A stretch of 64,000 nucleotides of DNA, taken from the NCBI GenBank assembly GCA_964502145.1, contig CAZCVI010000029.1, positions 18,240-82,239 of the forward strand. Direction: 5' to 3'. The DNA comes from CAZCVI01 sp964502145. GTDB lineage: Bacteria; Acidobacteriota; Aminicenantia; UBA2199. The notes under the pieces are model-generated. The model was not told the DNA's origin, did not search any database, and was given only the letters and a program-made list of their open reading frames with translations. The translations under genes were made by a program, and so were the position numbers. Shown in pieces: positions 51,776 through 60,784 of the stretch (the stretch's first letter is position 1; each line of letters opens with the position of its first letter).

Positions 51776-51804
51776 TTTACAATTGCTGGAAGTTTTTCTA
51801 AAAT
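51776..51804 (+). promoter_or_regulatory. Promoter of the metallopeptidase gene
   Basis: TTTACA at 51776-51781, 17-base spacer, TAAAAT at 51799-51804, 41 bp before ATG 51846. Confidence 0.65.
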
Positions 51805-51845
51805 AGTAGTGATCAAAAGAGTAATCGAAAAATAGGAGAAAGATT

Positions 51846-53480
51846 ATGACAATACAAGAGAAAGCCGATGTTTTTTTAGATAAATATTTGGCCGAGTACC
51901 AGGCCGCCTATAAAAAGCAAGCGGCAGCCTATTGGCAGGCAGCCAATTCCGGTACAAAAGAGGATTTTGAGGCCTATGCCGCAGCAGACCTCGCCATAAA
52001 ACAATTGCACAGCGACCCGCACCGTTACGCCGAAATTCTCGCCCTTCTGGCAGACAAAGAGACACTGCACCCCTTAACCGCACGTGCTCTGACCGTGGCC
52101 GAAACCGATTTCAAAGGCAACCAACTGCCCGACGACTTGCTGGAGAAACTGGTAAGTATGTCCACTGCTATTGAAGAGATTTTTAATAACTTCCGTGGCC
52201 AAATGGACGGCCAAGAATACTCCAACAACGACTTGCTGGACCTGATGAAAAAAGAAACGGATTCACAAAAGCGACAAAAAATCTGGGAAACACTAAAACA
52301 GGTGGGCGAAGAGATCGGTCCGAAATTAAAAGAACTGGCTAAAGTACGCAACGTCGCTGCAAAACAATTGGGCTACACCAATTATTGGGAAATGGAAATA
52401 CGTCTGCAAGAACATGATCCCGCTGAAATCCTGGAGATATTTGCCAACTTGGACCAGGAAACAACAGAACCTTTCAAACAGATGAAAATGAGTCTGGACA
52501 AAGAACTCGCCGCACGTTTCAACCTGACCCCCATAGAGATAATGCCCTGGCATTATGATAATCCTTTTTTTCAGGCCGCACCGCCTTCGGCTAAAGTGAA
52601 TCTGGATGAATTTTATGAGAAAAAAACCAGCGCAGAGATAGTGGCTATGGTTAAAAAATTCTATTTTGATTTGGGTATGCCCGTGGATGATATTGCGGCT
52701 CGTTCTGATATGTATGAACGGCCCGGGAAACAACAACACGCCTTTTGTCTTTCCTTGGATATGGCCGGGGATACGCGGGTGCTGATGAATGTCAAACCCA
52801 CCTGTGAATGGATGGATACCTCGTTGCATGAAATGGGGCATGGTATATATTATAAGTATAGCGATTGCAGTTTACCTTTTAATTTACGTGAAGCCGCCCA
52901 TACCTTTACTACTGAAGCCGTAGCCATGTTGTTTGGTGCATTGGGGAAGAACCCTCTCTGGTTAACCACCTATGCGGGCGCCCAAAAACAACGCGTTGCC
53001 GCATTGGAAGAAGATATTTTGGAACAGCGTAGGCGCGAGCAGTTGATTTTCGCCCGGTGGACTTTGGTTATGCTTCATTTTGAAAAGGAAATGTACGAGA
53101 ACCCAGACCAAGATTTAAATACCCGTTGGTGGGATTTAGTCGAGCGCTTCCAGTTTCTCAAACGTCCCCAGTCTCGTTTTGTTGCCGATTGGGCAGCCAA
53201 AGCCCATTTTGCGATTGCGCCGGTTTATTATCACAACTACATGTTGGGTGAACTTTTTGCCGCCCAGTTACGCGCCACCCTCGTTAAACTCGCCAAACAT
53301 CAGGGTCCGACACATACTTTGAATTATACCGCTCATCATGTTTTCGCCGATTTTTTCAAGGAGAAAATCTTCAGACCCGGTTCCCGGTTCCCCTGGCCTG
53401 AATTTGTAAAACAAGCCACCGGCGAAGCCTTAACCGCAAAATATTTCGCCGCCGAAGGCACAATGTCTCCAAGCGTCTAG
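51846..53480 (+). CDS. HExxH zinc metallopeptidase, M2/M3 (peptidyl-dipeptidase/oligopeptidase) type
   Basis: ATG 51846 follows AATAGGAG. The 544-residue, mostly helical protein has zinc site LHEMGHGIYY (HExxH, ~330) with a likely third ligand Glu in HTFTTEAVAML some 25 residues on. This order and the size match the M2/M3 gluzincin fold, the closed-channel peptidases that trim short peptides. There is no signal peptide, so it should be cytoplasmic, unlike many M2 enzymes. The neighbours are unrelated. The M2 versus M3 assignment is uncertain from sequence reading alone. Confidence 0.85.
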   Translation: MTIQEKADVFLDKYLAEYQAAYKKQAAAYWQAANSGTKEDFEAYAAADLAIKQLHSDPHRYAEILALLADKETLHPLTARALTVAETDFKGNQLPDDLLEKLVSMSTAIEEIFNNFRGQMDGQEYSNNDLLDLMKKETDSQKRQKIWETLKQVGEEIGPKLKELAKVRNVAAKQLGYTNYWEMEIRLQEHDPAEILEIFANLDQETTEPFKQMKMSLDKELAARFNLTPIEIMPWHYDNPFFQAAPPSAKVNLDEFYEKKTSAEIVAMVKKFYFDLGMPVDDIAARSDMYERPGKQQHAFCLSLDMAGDTRVLMNVKPTCEWMDTSLHEMGHGIYYKYSDCSLPFNLREAAHTFTTEAVAMLFGALGKNPLWLTTYAGAQKQRVAALEEDILEQRRREQLIFARWTLVMLHFEKEMYENPDQDLNTRWWDLVERFQFLKRPQSRFVADWAAKAHFAIAPVYYHNYMLGELFAAQLRATLVKLAKHQGPTHTLNYTAHHVFADFFKEKIFRPGSRFPWPEFVKQATGEALTAKYFAAEGTMSPSV

Positions 53481-53541
53481 GTCATCTTTGTGCGTTAGTC
53501 TTTTTAATTTATGGACTTTTTTCGCCGTGGGCGTTTAAAAA

Positions 53542-53570
53542 TTGCCAATAGTTCCTTTTTATGGTATGAT
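53542..53570 (+). promoter_or_regulatory. Promoter of the OLD-like gene
   Basis: TTGCCA at 53542-53547, 17-base spacer, TATGAT at 53565-53570; then AATGGAGG before ATG 53599. Confidence 0.7.
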
Positions 53571-53598
53571 TAAACAATTCAGAATGGAGGAATAGGCT

Positions 53599-55311
53599 AT
53601 GATTACGCGGGTAAAGCTTGACTATTTTAAGCGGTTTCAAGAAGAAACATTTATTCTGGACAACACCATCATTCTGGCGGGTCCGAATAACAGTGGTAAA
53701 ACCACTCTATTGCAAGCGATTTCAGTTTGGAACTTAGTCTTACAAAAATGGCTTTCCGCCCATTCTGGATCTGCCAATGGCAAACACAGGGCGGGCGTGC
53801 CTATTTCCAGGCAAGATTTCACTTCCATTCCCATGCGCGAAATGAACTTGCTCTGGTCTGATCGTGATACAGGGTACAGCAAAGATGAAAAACCTGGCTT
53901 CAAACCGGGCTATCCGAAACTGGCCGCTATTTCCATTTACGGAGAAACACCGGGTCACGGCGAGTGGCACTTAAAAGCGACACTACGATATGCCAATAAA
54001 GAATTAATCTACGTCAAACTAACCGATGAACAATCGAATCCCATTGACGAAATCCCCCCGGCTGCGAAAGAGTTAAAAATCGTTCATGTTCCCCCTTTTT
54101 CGGGAATTGGCGCAGAGGAAACAGGATTGCAATTGGGATATCAGAACCGTTTGATAGGCCAAGGAAAACCGGGCGATATATTGCGCAATCTACTCTTGGA
54201 AGTATTTAAAAAAAAAAGTCCCACCACCACCGATTGGAACTCGTTAACAACTGATATAAAAGAGTTGTTCGGTTATGAATTACTCGAACCAATATATTCA
54301 GAGGAGACAGATCCCTTTATTCGTATTGAATATCGTGAAGTTTCGGGAAATTTTCGTAAACCCTTTGATATTGCGTCGGCGGGAAGTGGATTTCATCAAG
54401 TGTTGACATTATTCGGGTTCCTTTATGCGCGGGAAGCATCGGTATTGTTGTTGGATGAACCGGATGCGCATCAGCATGTGATTTTGCAGCGACAGGTATA
54501 TGATCGGTTACGTGGTACAGCGGCAAGAAAGGGGTGTCAATTAATCGTTTCCACCCATTCCGAGATTATTCTTGAAGATACAGCCCCGGAACACATCCTT
54601 TCCTTTTACGGTCGTCCCCATCGTCTTGCCGTAAACACCCATCGTGACCAAGTACGTGAAGCACTGAAACGTCTCTCTTCGTCTGATCTATTGGCAGCAG
54701 AAAATAAGCGGAATATCCTTTATGTTGAAGATGAATCAGATTTCAAAATTCTCAATCAATTAGCCATAAGAGCGGAACATAAGATGAAGGATTTTTTTGC
54801 AAAACCATTTTACTATGCCATACACGGACGGGATGTTCGAGAAGCAAAAAACCATCTGTTTGCCCTCAAATCCATCCATCCGAATATTCGCGGAGTGCTG
54901 CTTTTGGATGGTGATAATAAAAATCTCTCGGAACACGAAATCTCTGCGGACGATTTGCAGATTCTCAGGTGGCAGAGATATGAAATAGAAAATTATTTTT
55001 TTTATCCGGTAGCGTTATACCGTTTTATTGAAAGTGCCGTACCGCATTTATCTTCCGGTGTCAGCAGAAATGTAGCAGAAGAATACCTGCATCAGAATCT
55101 TTCTCCTGAAGCGATAATGAACCCTTTGGGTGATGATGACTATTTGGTAAGAATTCCTTTCAGTAAAAAATTATTACCCGTGATGCTTGAAAAATCAGGC
55201 ATAAAATTATCCAAGAAGGACTATTATCTGATTGCAAAATCGCTTAAAAAGGAAGAGATTCATCCCGAAGTAATCGAGAAATTAGACAAGATGGCCACAG
55301 TGCTTCTGTGA
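53599..55311 (+). CDS. OLD-family-like AAA ATPase with TOPRIM-type C-terminus
   Basis: The 570-residue protein starts with an ABC/SMC-type ATPase: Walker A ILAGPNNSGKTTLLQAI (~28), a signature-like ASAGSGFHQVLTLFGF, Walker B VLLLDEPDAHQHV (~290) and the H-loop LIVSTHSEI. The C-terminal part fits a TOPRIM-like nuclease: NILYVEDESDFKIL (conserved Glu) and GVLLLDGDNKN (D-x-D), then WQRYEIENYFFYPVALY, a motif common in these proteins. OLD-like nucleases act in phage defence (as with the Gabija GajA subunit) or in DNA repair. Here it stands alone with its own promoter, without a GajB-type helicase or other partner, so a single-gene system or a general role is possible. Confidence 0.82.
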   Translation: MITRVKLDYFKRFQEETFILDNTIILAGPNNSGKTTLLQAISVWNLVLQKWLSAHSGSANGKHRAGVPISRQDFTSIPMREMNLLWSDRDTGYSKDEKPGFKPGYPKLAAISIYGETPGHGEWHLKATLRYANKELIYVKLTDEQSNPIDEIPPAAKELKIVHVPPFSGIGAEETGLQLGYQNRLIGQGKPGDILRNLLLEVFKKKSPTTTDWNSLTTDIKELFGYELLEPIYSEETDPFIRIEYREVSGNFRKPFDIASAGSGFHQVLTLFGFLYAREASVLLLDEPDAHQHVILQRQVYDRLRGTAARKGCQLIVSTHSEIILEDTAPEHILSFYGRPHRLAVNTHRDQVREALKRLSSSDLLAAENKRNILYVEDESDFKILNQLAIRAEHKMKDFFAKPFYYAIHGRDVREAKNHLFALKSIHPNIRGVLLLDGDNKNLSEHEISADDLQILRWQRYEIENYFFYPVALYRFIESAVPHLSSGVSRNVAEEYLHQNLSPEAIMNPLGDDDYLVRIPFSKKLLPVMLEKSGIKLSKKDYYLIAKSLKKEEIHPEVIEKLDKMATVLL

Positions 55312-55364
55312 CCTTTTTTTTCTGGGAAACTAAACCCTTTTTTCGAGTAATTCAGGGGCCAGTC

Positions 55365-56588
55365 TTATTCTTTTTTACCCCGGATTCGTTCCACGTTAAA
55401 ATCTTCAAAGATGATCGCTACCGCTACCTTGGATAAGATTGTAAAGATCAAAAAACCCACGGCAAAAATACCCATAGTAATCTGGATTTCCGTGGCCGAG
55501 GGGCGATAGACATAAATCTGACCCTGCACATCAGGTGTAAAACCAGGAATCAAAAGCGCAATCCCCTTCTCAATGTACACGCCAAACCAGATCAATACGG
55601 CACCAATATTGAGAGTAATCACATTGGTCCGCGTCTTGGGAATCAAAAAGAGTAAAAAAGCCACCACGCTGAAAATAATAGAGGTCCACCCATACAACAC
55701 AATATCACGATTGTTCCCAATACCAGTGAACAGGTACTTAAAATGAATGATATGCTCCGTATTGGAATAAATCTCCTTGAATAACTCGCTGAAAAAGAAA
55801 AAAAGATTGATAAACATGGCATAAGCCATTAATTCGGCGATTTTCCAAATCGCTTCATCCTTGATCTGGAAGGTAGTAAACTTTTTGAGAATCTGAAAAA
55901 GTATCAACAACACGGCAGGCCCAGAACAAAACGCAGAAGCAAGGAACTTGGGTGCCAATAACGCACTGTTCCAATAAGGACGTGCAGCCAACCCATTGTA
56001 CAAGAACGCGGTGACTGAATGAATGCTGATGGCCATGGGAATGGAAAACAAGATAAGGGGAATGAGCACTTTTTTATTGTACGCTTTCTTGCTGAAATAG
56101 GTGTATAATAAATAGGTGACCACGCCCAGGTTCAGTAAAAAATAGATATTCAATACAAACGCATCCCACCCCAACAGCGAACTGGGGAAATTAAGCAACC
56201 CAATAAAAGGGAACATGTGCCACAACCGCGTGGGTTGACCCATATCCACCAATACAAAAAGCATACACATGATCACCGCGCTCACCGCCAGCAATTCGCC
56301 GAAGATCACCACTTCTTTGATCGGTTTCCAGTCATAAATGTAAGCCGGGATAACCAGCATGATAGCCGCCGCAGCCACACCCACCAGGAAGGTGAAATTG
56401 CCGATATAAAAAGCCCACGATACCGAGTCGCGCATATTGGTCATCAACAACCCGTGCTCCAATTGCTTGAAGTACCCCAAAATTCCCCAGGCAATCATCA
56501 ACAACAATGAACCCACCCAGAGATAGTACCATTTATTGCCTCGTATCACGATTTTAAAACTCTCTTTAATAAAGCGCATAAAATTCAA
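55365..56588 (-). CDS. NrfD/DsrP-like membrane quinol-interacting subunit
   Basis: Start TTG 56588 has GAGGTG five bases upstream; ATG 56579 three codons later is the alternative. The ~407-residue protein has about ten membrane helices of the NrfD/PsrC superfamily (YLWVGSLLLMIAWGILGYF, FTFLVGVAAAAIMLVIPAYIY, MGQPTRLWHMFPF, the last being a conserved quinone-side motif). It should exchange electrons between menaquinol and the periplasmic Fe-S subunit encoded just upstream. Gene order cytochrome c - Fe-S - NrfD resembles DsrJ-DsrO-DsrP. It is the last gene of the operon; no catalytic molybdenum subunit follows. Confidence 0.88.
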   Translation of the reverse strand: MNFMRFIKESFKIVIRGNKWYYLWVGSLLLMIAWGILGYFKQLEHGLLMTNMRDSVSWAFYIGNFTFLVGVAAAAIMLVIPAYIYDWKPIKEVVIFGELLAVSAVIMCMLFVLVDMGQPTRLWHMFPFIGLLNFPSSLLGWDAFVLNIYFLLNLGVVTYLLYTYFSKKAYNKKVLIPLILFSIPMAISIHSVTAFLYNGLAARPYWNSALLAPKFLASAFCSGPAVLLILFQILKKFTTFQIKDEAIWKIAELMAYAMFINLFFFFSELFKEIYSNTEHIIHFKYLFTGIGNNRDIVLYGWTSIIFSVVAFLLFLIPKTRTNVITLNIGAVLIWFGVYIEKGIALLIPGFTPDVQGQIYVYRPSATEIQITMGIFAVGFLIFTILSKVAVAIIFEDFNVERIRGKKE

Positions 56589-56663
56589 AATGTCACCTCG
56601 TAATATCTTCTTATTCTCTTCTCATTCTGTTCTTTTTTCTGAATATTATCTTACTGGTGCGTG

Positions 56664-57593
56664 TCATGTGGCGTAAAAATAGAAGAAATTGGGCTGCGTG
56701 TTTAACTCTTCTTTTAATATCAGGACCCGTTTATTTTTCAGAATATAACGAATCTCGCTGTCCGGGTCCAACAGGTTGCCAAATTTTCGCGCTCCCACCG
56801 GGCACACTTCCACGCACTTGGGATAAAGTCCTTCCCGAACCCGTTGGATACAGAACGTGCATTTTTCAACTACGCCTTTCATTCTGGGGCGGTTGCCCAG
56901 ATAATGGGTTTTAGGATTTACTTCAGTTGCCGTGATCTTTGGTGTTCCCCAATTAAAATGCCGTGCCCCGTAAGGACAAGCGGCCATGCAACAACGGCAC
57001 CCAATGCACCAGTTGTAATCCACTACAACGATTCCATCCGGCTCCTGCCACGTCGCTTTTACCGGGCATACTTTCACACAGGGTGGATTCTTACATTGTT
57101 GACAGGCCACCGGTAAATAAAAATGACCTTCAAAAGGCACTTCGTCGTGCTGGTAGAAAAGATCGGCATGGGCGAAATCAACACCTTTCTCTTTTTCCAT
57201 TTCCAAGACTTGAATCCAATGGATTTGGGGGTCATGCGACTGATTGTTCTCGTCGACGCACCCATATACACAACGACGGCACCCAATACAACGGGAAATA
57301 TCCAGCGCATAGGCAAACTCCGTGCCATCCAAAGCTTGCTGCGTCGACACAGTGAACTTCTTGCCGTATTTTTTTTCGTATTTCAGTTCCAAGCGCTGGA
57401 TCATCTGTTCCATGTCTTCCTTGGAGAGCGTTTTGAATTGCTTTTGCAGGAACTCATCCATGGAGACACCACAACCAGCCACAGTTAGCGCGGCAGTAGT
57501 AATAGCAGCAGTTTTTAAGAAGTTTCGTCGCGAGTGATCTATTTCTATTTGTGCCAGATGTTCTGGTATCGGGTTCCGTTTCTTTTTTTTCAT
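56664..57593 (-). CDS. Tat-exported 4x[4Fe-4S] ferredoxin-type subunit (DsrO/NrfC/HmcB-like)
   Basis: ATG 57593 overlaps the cytochrome stop (ATGA). The 309-residue protein has a Tat signal SRRNFLKTAAITTAALTVAGCG, then four cysteine groups: CIGCRRCVYGC, CQQCKNPPCVKVC, CIGCRCCMAAC, and CTFCIQRVREGLYPKCVEVC, which together bind four [4Fe-4S] clusters in the usual cross-paired manner. It should sit in the periplasm and pass electrons between the NrfD-like membrane protein and the tetrahaem cytochrome. An extra ~60-residue segment between the Tat signal and the first cluster (FLQKQFKTLSKEDMEQMIQR) is charged and helical. The operon context is strong. Confidence 0.92.
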   Translation of the reverse strand: MKKKKRNPIPEHLAQIEIDHSRRNFLKTAAITTAALTVAGCGVSMDEFLQKQFKTLSKEDMEQMIQRLELKYEKKYGKKFTVSTQQALDGTEFAYALDISRCIGCRRCVYGCVDENNQSHDPQIHWIQVLEMEKEKGVDFAHADLFYQHDEVPFEGHFYLPVACQQCKNPPCVKVCPVKATWQEPDGIVVVDYNWCIGCRCCMAACPYGARHFNWGTPKITATEVNPKTHYLGNRPRMKGVVEKCTFCIQRVREGLYPKCVEVCPVGARKFGNLLDPDSEIRYILKNKRVLILKEELNTQPNFFYFYAT

Positions 57594-58174
57594 TTGCTAT
57601 TCTCCGGTTTGACAGGTGCGGGCAGCGGTTTGAGTTTTTTGAATTTTGGTGCGTGCGGGTTATGGCAATGGGCGCATAACAGGTATTGTTTTTGTCCATT
57701 CCAAGAACCCGTCCGTCTGCCGTGGACCCCGTTGCGCCAATCCCTTAGTTTTAAACCATGACATTGGCCACAGAGTTTGTAAGACTCCTTAAAATCGACC
57801 AAACGTCCATCTGCCATGTGCAGCATATCGCGATTCTTCGCATCGTGGCAATCCAAGCACCAGCGGTTTTCCGCATCGTGGGTAAAGATAATATCTTCGT
57901 GAGCATCCGTTAGTACGCGGCGATAGGGGTTGGTTTCCTGCGTGGCGTGGCATTCGGAACAAGGAAAAATGCCATCGCTAAACGGGGGTGGTGGAACTTG
58001 GATATCGTCTTTCACTGATTTCACCGCCGTTTTTTGTTTAGCCCCGACCGTACCCCCTGGCTCCGTCGTGGCGTCGCCCCTGCTACCCTGATGCAGCGCA
58101 TAAAGCACTACCAGACCCATCAGGGTAAGCCATCCTAACGTCATAATCACCCATTTTGTTGTTGATTTCATCAT
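57590..58174 (-). CDS. Membrane-anchored tetrahaem cytochrome c
   Basis: ATG 58174 starts MMKSTTKWV. One N-terminal membrane helix (WVIMTLGWLTLMGLVVLYAL) anchors a ~165-residue periplasmic domain with four haem-binding CxxCH motifs: CSECH, CLDCH, CGQCH and CAHCH. Their spacing and the His-rich surroundings fit the DsrJ/cytochrome c3-like components of quinone-linked complexes. DsrJ proper has three haems and is shorter, so this is a relative, not a true DsrJ. It is first in the operon and is translationally coupled to the Fe-S gene. It probably receives or donates electrons in the periplasm. Confidence 0.9.
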   Translation of the reverse strand: MMKSTTKWVIMTLGWLTLMGLVVLYALHQGSRGDATTEPGGTVGAKQKTAVKSVKDDIQVPPPPFSDGIFPCSECHATQETNPYRRVLTDAHEDIIFTHDAENRWCLDCHDAKNRDMLHMADGRLVDFKESYKLCGQCHGLKLRDWRNGVHGRRTGSWNGQKQYLLCAHCHNPHAPKFKKLKPLPAPVKPENSK

Positions 58175-58380
58175 CAGACGACCTTTTTATTATTATTTTC
58201 GCTTTTATACAGCATTTGATGAAGCGCATTTAATGGATTCGGACCATTTTAAATGGATATCATACGGGTTTATTGTAAAATTAAAAAAACCCAATGTCAA
58301 TAGCTCCCGCTTACAATTATTAACGATAAATATTTAACGTAAAACCGCGTCCTAAAGCGAAAAGATTAAAGCCAGGAGCC

Positions 58381-58433
58381 CCATGTTCCCAGAAAAATAA
58401 TCCCATAACTCCCATAATTCCCATAACTCCCAG
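58381..58433. repeat. CCCATAACTCCCATAATT short-period repeat
   Basis: Units TCCCATAACT, CCCATAATTC and CCATAACTCC in tandem, with an outlying CCATGTTCCC. Same family as 8942-8984 and, inverted, 44408-44487. Confidence 0.75.
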
Positions 58434-58473
58434 TGACTAAATCTTTTTTTTTGCAAGAATTCCTGTTGAAATT

Positions 58474-58482
58474 TGTTATAAT
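58474..58482 (+). promoter_or_regulatory. Extended -10 promoter of the ECF sigma gene, predicted leaderless
   Basis: TGT followed by TATAAT (58477-58482) is an extended -10 element; the start codon GTG 58489 follows after exactly six bases. Confidence 0.55.
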
Positions 58483-58488
58483 AGTATC

Positions 58489-59151
58489 GTGGATAAAGAT
58501 CAAGTAAACCAAGAGCCAATATTTTCCGATGATGATGTGGTGCGTTCCGTTTGTGACGGCAGAATACAGAACTTTGAAATCCTGATCAACCGGTACAAAA
58601 AAAAAATCATCAATTTTATCCACAAGATGATTTTCGATTACGATGAAGCCCAGAGCCTGACCCAAGATGTTTTTTTGAAAGTGTTTGAAGGCATCAAAAA
58701 GTACCGCACCCAAGATACGTTTCAAGCATTTGTTTTTACTGTCGCCAAGAATTTAACATTGAATTATATCAAGCGACAGCGGCGGTTCCAATGGTTCTCC
58801 AGTCACCAGGGAACCCCGGACAATGAAGAACGCTACTTCCGTACCGAGGGCACACAACAGGAAGACATGGAAAAAGGCCAACAAGAAGAGTTGCTGAACA
58901 AGGCGTTAAAATCCCTGAAAGAAAACCAACGAATCGCCCTGATTCTTAAAGTATACCTGGATTTTTCCTATAAAAAAATTGCCACCATCACTGGCTGGTC
59001 TGAACCCAAGATCGAAACCCTGATTTCCCGGGCCAAAAGCGATATGCGCGATTATATTCGTTTAGCAGAGAATGCCTGGGGGAAAACCGAATTAAAAAAT
59101 AAGCTGCAAGAAAAAGAACGACTGGATGTTTTAGAAATGAGGTCAATATGA
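58489..59151 (+). CDS. ECF-type RNA polymerase sigma factor
   Basis: The start is GTG 58489, placed at the predicted transcription start; there is no Shine-Dalgarno. The 220-residue protein has a sigma2 region (FEILINRYKKKIINFIHKMIFDYDEAQSLTQDVFLKVFEGIKKY with the DEAQSLTQDVF core) and a sigma4 region (KALKSLKENQRIALILKVYLDFSYKKIATITGWSEPKIETLISRAK). The anti-sigma gene follows with an ATGA overlap, and two Spy/CpxP-like genes after that, so it probably directs an envelope-stress regulon. A ~20-residue Lys/Glu tail after sigma4 is longer than usual. Confidence 0.93.
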   Translation: MDKDQVNQEPIFSDDDVVRSVCDGRIQNFEILINRYKKKIINFIHKMIFDYDEAQSLTQDVFLKVFEGIKKYRTQDTFQAFVFTVAKNLTLNYIKRQRRFQWFSSHQGTPDNEERYFRTEGTQQEDMEKGQQEELLNKALKSLKENQRIALILKVYLDFSYKKIATITGWSEPKIETLISRAKSDMRDYIRLAENAWGKTELKNKLQEKERLDVLEMRSI

Positions 59152-59714
59152 ATAAGAAAAGGCTGCCGAAAAACGAATCACAAGCTATCGTGCCTTGCCA
59201 AAAAAAAGAGGTTCATGGTCTTCTAAGCCGTTACCAGGATAATGAACTGGACGCGGTGTGGCGTGAAAAAATCAGCGCCCATTTAGAAGAATGCAGTGCC
59301 TGCCGTTTCCAATTACAGGAGTTGGCACAAGTGACCCGTGCCCTGCAAACGCTACCAGAGGTCGACACCAGTCCCTATTTCACCCAGCAACTAATGGCCA
59401 CGGTCACCCAGCACTATCGGGAAAAAAGAAGCTGGTCCAATCTTTTTGCCATGCCTTCACTGGTGTATTCACTTGTGTTCATAGTATTTCTCGGTTTAGG
59501 GTTATGGGGCATTGGCGCATTATCGCAGCCCGATATGTTTCCCAGTAACAATGATTTAAAGCCACAGGTTCAGGAATCTGATTTTACCCGGGTATTTTCT
59601 CAGAGCCAACAATTAAGCCTCTTGCATGTGCAGGCGCAATCGTTTGAGCTCTTTGCTCAGAATGGAAATGCCACCAGCGATACCCGGCAAACGGAAGGTA
59701 AAAATGCCCGGTAA
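59148..59714 (+). CDS. Anti-sigma factor with zinc-finger motif
   Basis: ATG 59148 overlaps the sigma stop. The 188-residue protein has an N-terminal anti-sigma zinc-finger (HGLLSRYQDNEL...ISAHLEECSACRFQLQELA, the H-x3-C-x2-C zf-HC2 motif at ~47-54), one membrane helix (LVYSLVFIVFLGLGLWGIGAL, ~105-125), and a ~55-residue periplasmic tail. It should hold the sigma factor inactive at the inner membrane and release it on an envelope signal, by analogy with the ZAS family. The next gene starts inside its last codons. Confidence 0.9.
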   Translation: MNKKRLPKNESQAIVPCQKKEVHGLLSRYQDNELDAVWREKISAHLEECSACRFQLQELAQVTRALQTLPEVDTSPYFTQQLMATVTQHYREKRSWSNLFAMPSLVYSLVFIVFLGLGLWGIGALSQPDMFPSNNDLKPQVQESDFTRVFSQSQQLSLLHVQAQSFELFAQNGNATSDTRQTEGKNAR

Positions 59715-60219
59715 ATGGATAAAACTGATTTTGGCCGCCTCAATAGCACTCAATGTCGCATTTCTATCCACTACCCTATATCATTGGTATCATGGAAATC
59801 AGACCCATCATAGGGGTAACCGTTCCCAGGGTGAAACGAGGGTTCCGCCGCCACTGGTTATCCCGGATAAAATCGATTTTGAATTGCGCGCAGAACAGAG
59901 AAAAGATATCCATGCTATTATAAAAAAATTCAAGATGGATATGCTGAATTATAAACAGGACATCCTGGATAAACGGATTGCTATTATCGAAGCCTTGAGC
60001 GATGCCGAATTTAATCCCGATGAGATCGATAAAAAAACCACGGAATTAAATGAATTGGAAAACCAGTTAAATATTATCTTTGTGGATGCACTGGTGCAAG
60101 TCAATAATATCTTGGACGCCAAACAGCGGCTCAATTTTTTATTGCATTTAAGTAAGAATTGGTTTTTTATGCCCGACCACGCCAGACCACCATCCACAGA
60201 AGGAGAAAAACATGATTAA
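59704..60219 (+). CDS. Spy/CpxP-like (heavy-metal-resistance family) periplasmic protein 1
   Basis: ATG 59704 is chosen over an ATG at 59626 because GGAAGG precedes it and it yields a proper N-terminal membrane anchor/signal (WIKLILAASIALNVAFLSTTLYHW). It overlaps the anti-sigma gene by 11 bp. The ~171-residue protein is helical, with LRAEQRKDIHAIIKKFKMDM, DKRIAIIEALSDAEFNPDEI and a final helix ILDAKQRLNFLLHLSKNW. This is the hairpin layout of the Spy/CpxP 'LTxxQ' and heavy-metal-resistance family, which act as periplasmic chaperones or metal sensors. The operon with sigma and anti-sigma suggests a modulator of the same stress response. Confidence 0.75.
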   Translation: MPGKWIKLILAASIALNVAFLSTTLYHWYHGNQTHHRGNRSQGETRVPPPLVIPDKIDFELRAEQRKDIHAIIKKFKMDMLNYKQDILDKRIAIIEALSDAEFNPDEIDKKTTELNELENQLNIIFVDALVQVNNILDAKQRLNFLLHLSKNWFFMPDHARPPSTEGEKHD

Positions 60220-60766
60220 GAAAAAAATTCTATTGGCTGTTTTTATCGTATTATTCGCCATGGCCATACTTGTTGCCGAAGACCCCGGAAATCTATATCC
60301 TGGCCCTCAATGGCAACAGCAAGAGCAACCGAAACCACCCCAGCCCAACAAACCCGACGAAACCCCTGACCATTGGGTAACACAGTTGCGACACGTGTTC
60401 ATGTTAGCCGAAAAGAATCTGTTTGAAGCGGGTTTTATCCTCAAAATGAAGAATAAGATTTCCCTCTCGGAAAAACAGGAACTTAAGATCGAAACCATCA
60501 TGATGGCGTACCAGGAGTCTTGTATCCGTAATGGCGCTGAAATTAAAATCAGAGAGCTATGTTTGGCGTCTTATATTAAATCAGATCAAATCGACAAAGC
60601 GGTAATGGCCGGTTATATCCGTGAAATCAGCGGGCAAAAAACTGATTGGGTGGTCAGATACTTCAATTACCTATTAGATTTGCGGGAAATTCTTACTACA
60701 AAACAGCTAGCGATATTGGCTACTCTTGCCAACGCAAACAAAACAAGACCTACCGAACAGCGGTAA
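60212..60766 (+). CDS. Spy/CpxP-like secreted protein 2
   Basis: ATG 60212 follows AAGGAGAA and overlaps the preceding stop. The 184-residue protein has a signal peptide (ILLAVFIVLFAMAILVAED), a Gln/Pro-rich stretch (QWQQQEQPKPPQPNKP), and a helical domain with LSEKQELKIETIMMAYQESC, DQIDKAVMAGYIREISGQ and LDLREILTTKQLAILATL. The end 'LT-x-x-Q' (LTTKQ) is the CpxP/Spy signature. It is the last gene of the sigma operon; a clear terminator follows. Probably a soluble periplasmic chaperone-like regulator that works with the anchored paralogue. Confidence 0.75.
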   Translation: MIKKKILLAVFIVLFAMAILVAEDPGNLYPGPQWQQQEQPKPPQPNKPDETPDHWVTQLRHVFMLAEKNLFEAGFILKMKNKISLSEKQELKIETIMMAYQESCIRNGAEIKIRELCLASYIKSDQIDKAVMAGYIREISGQKTDWVVRYFNYLLDLREILTTKQLAILATLANANKTRPTEQR

Positions 60767-60784
60767 CCTCAATTCCGTCGAAAC

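Larger units (their letters stand above)
58175..58488. other. Divergent intergenic region between the redox and sigma operons
   Basis: It contains the CCCATAACT repeat (58381-58433) and the -10 box of the sigma gene. A minus-strand TATAAA (58209-58204) could serve the cytochrome operon but has no matching -35. No gene is visible. Confidence 0.55.
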
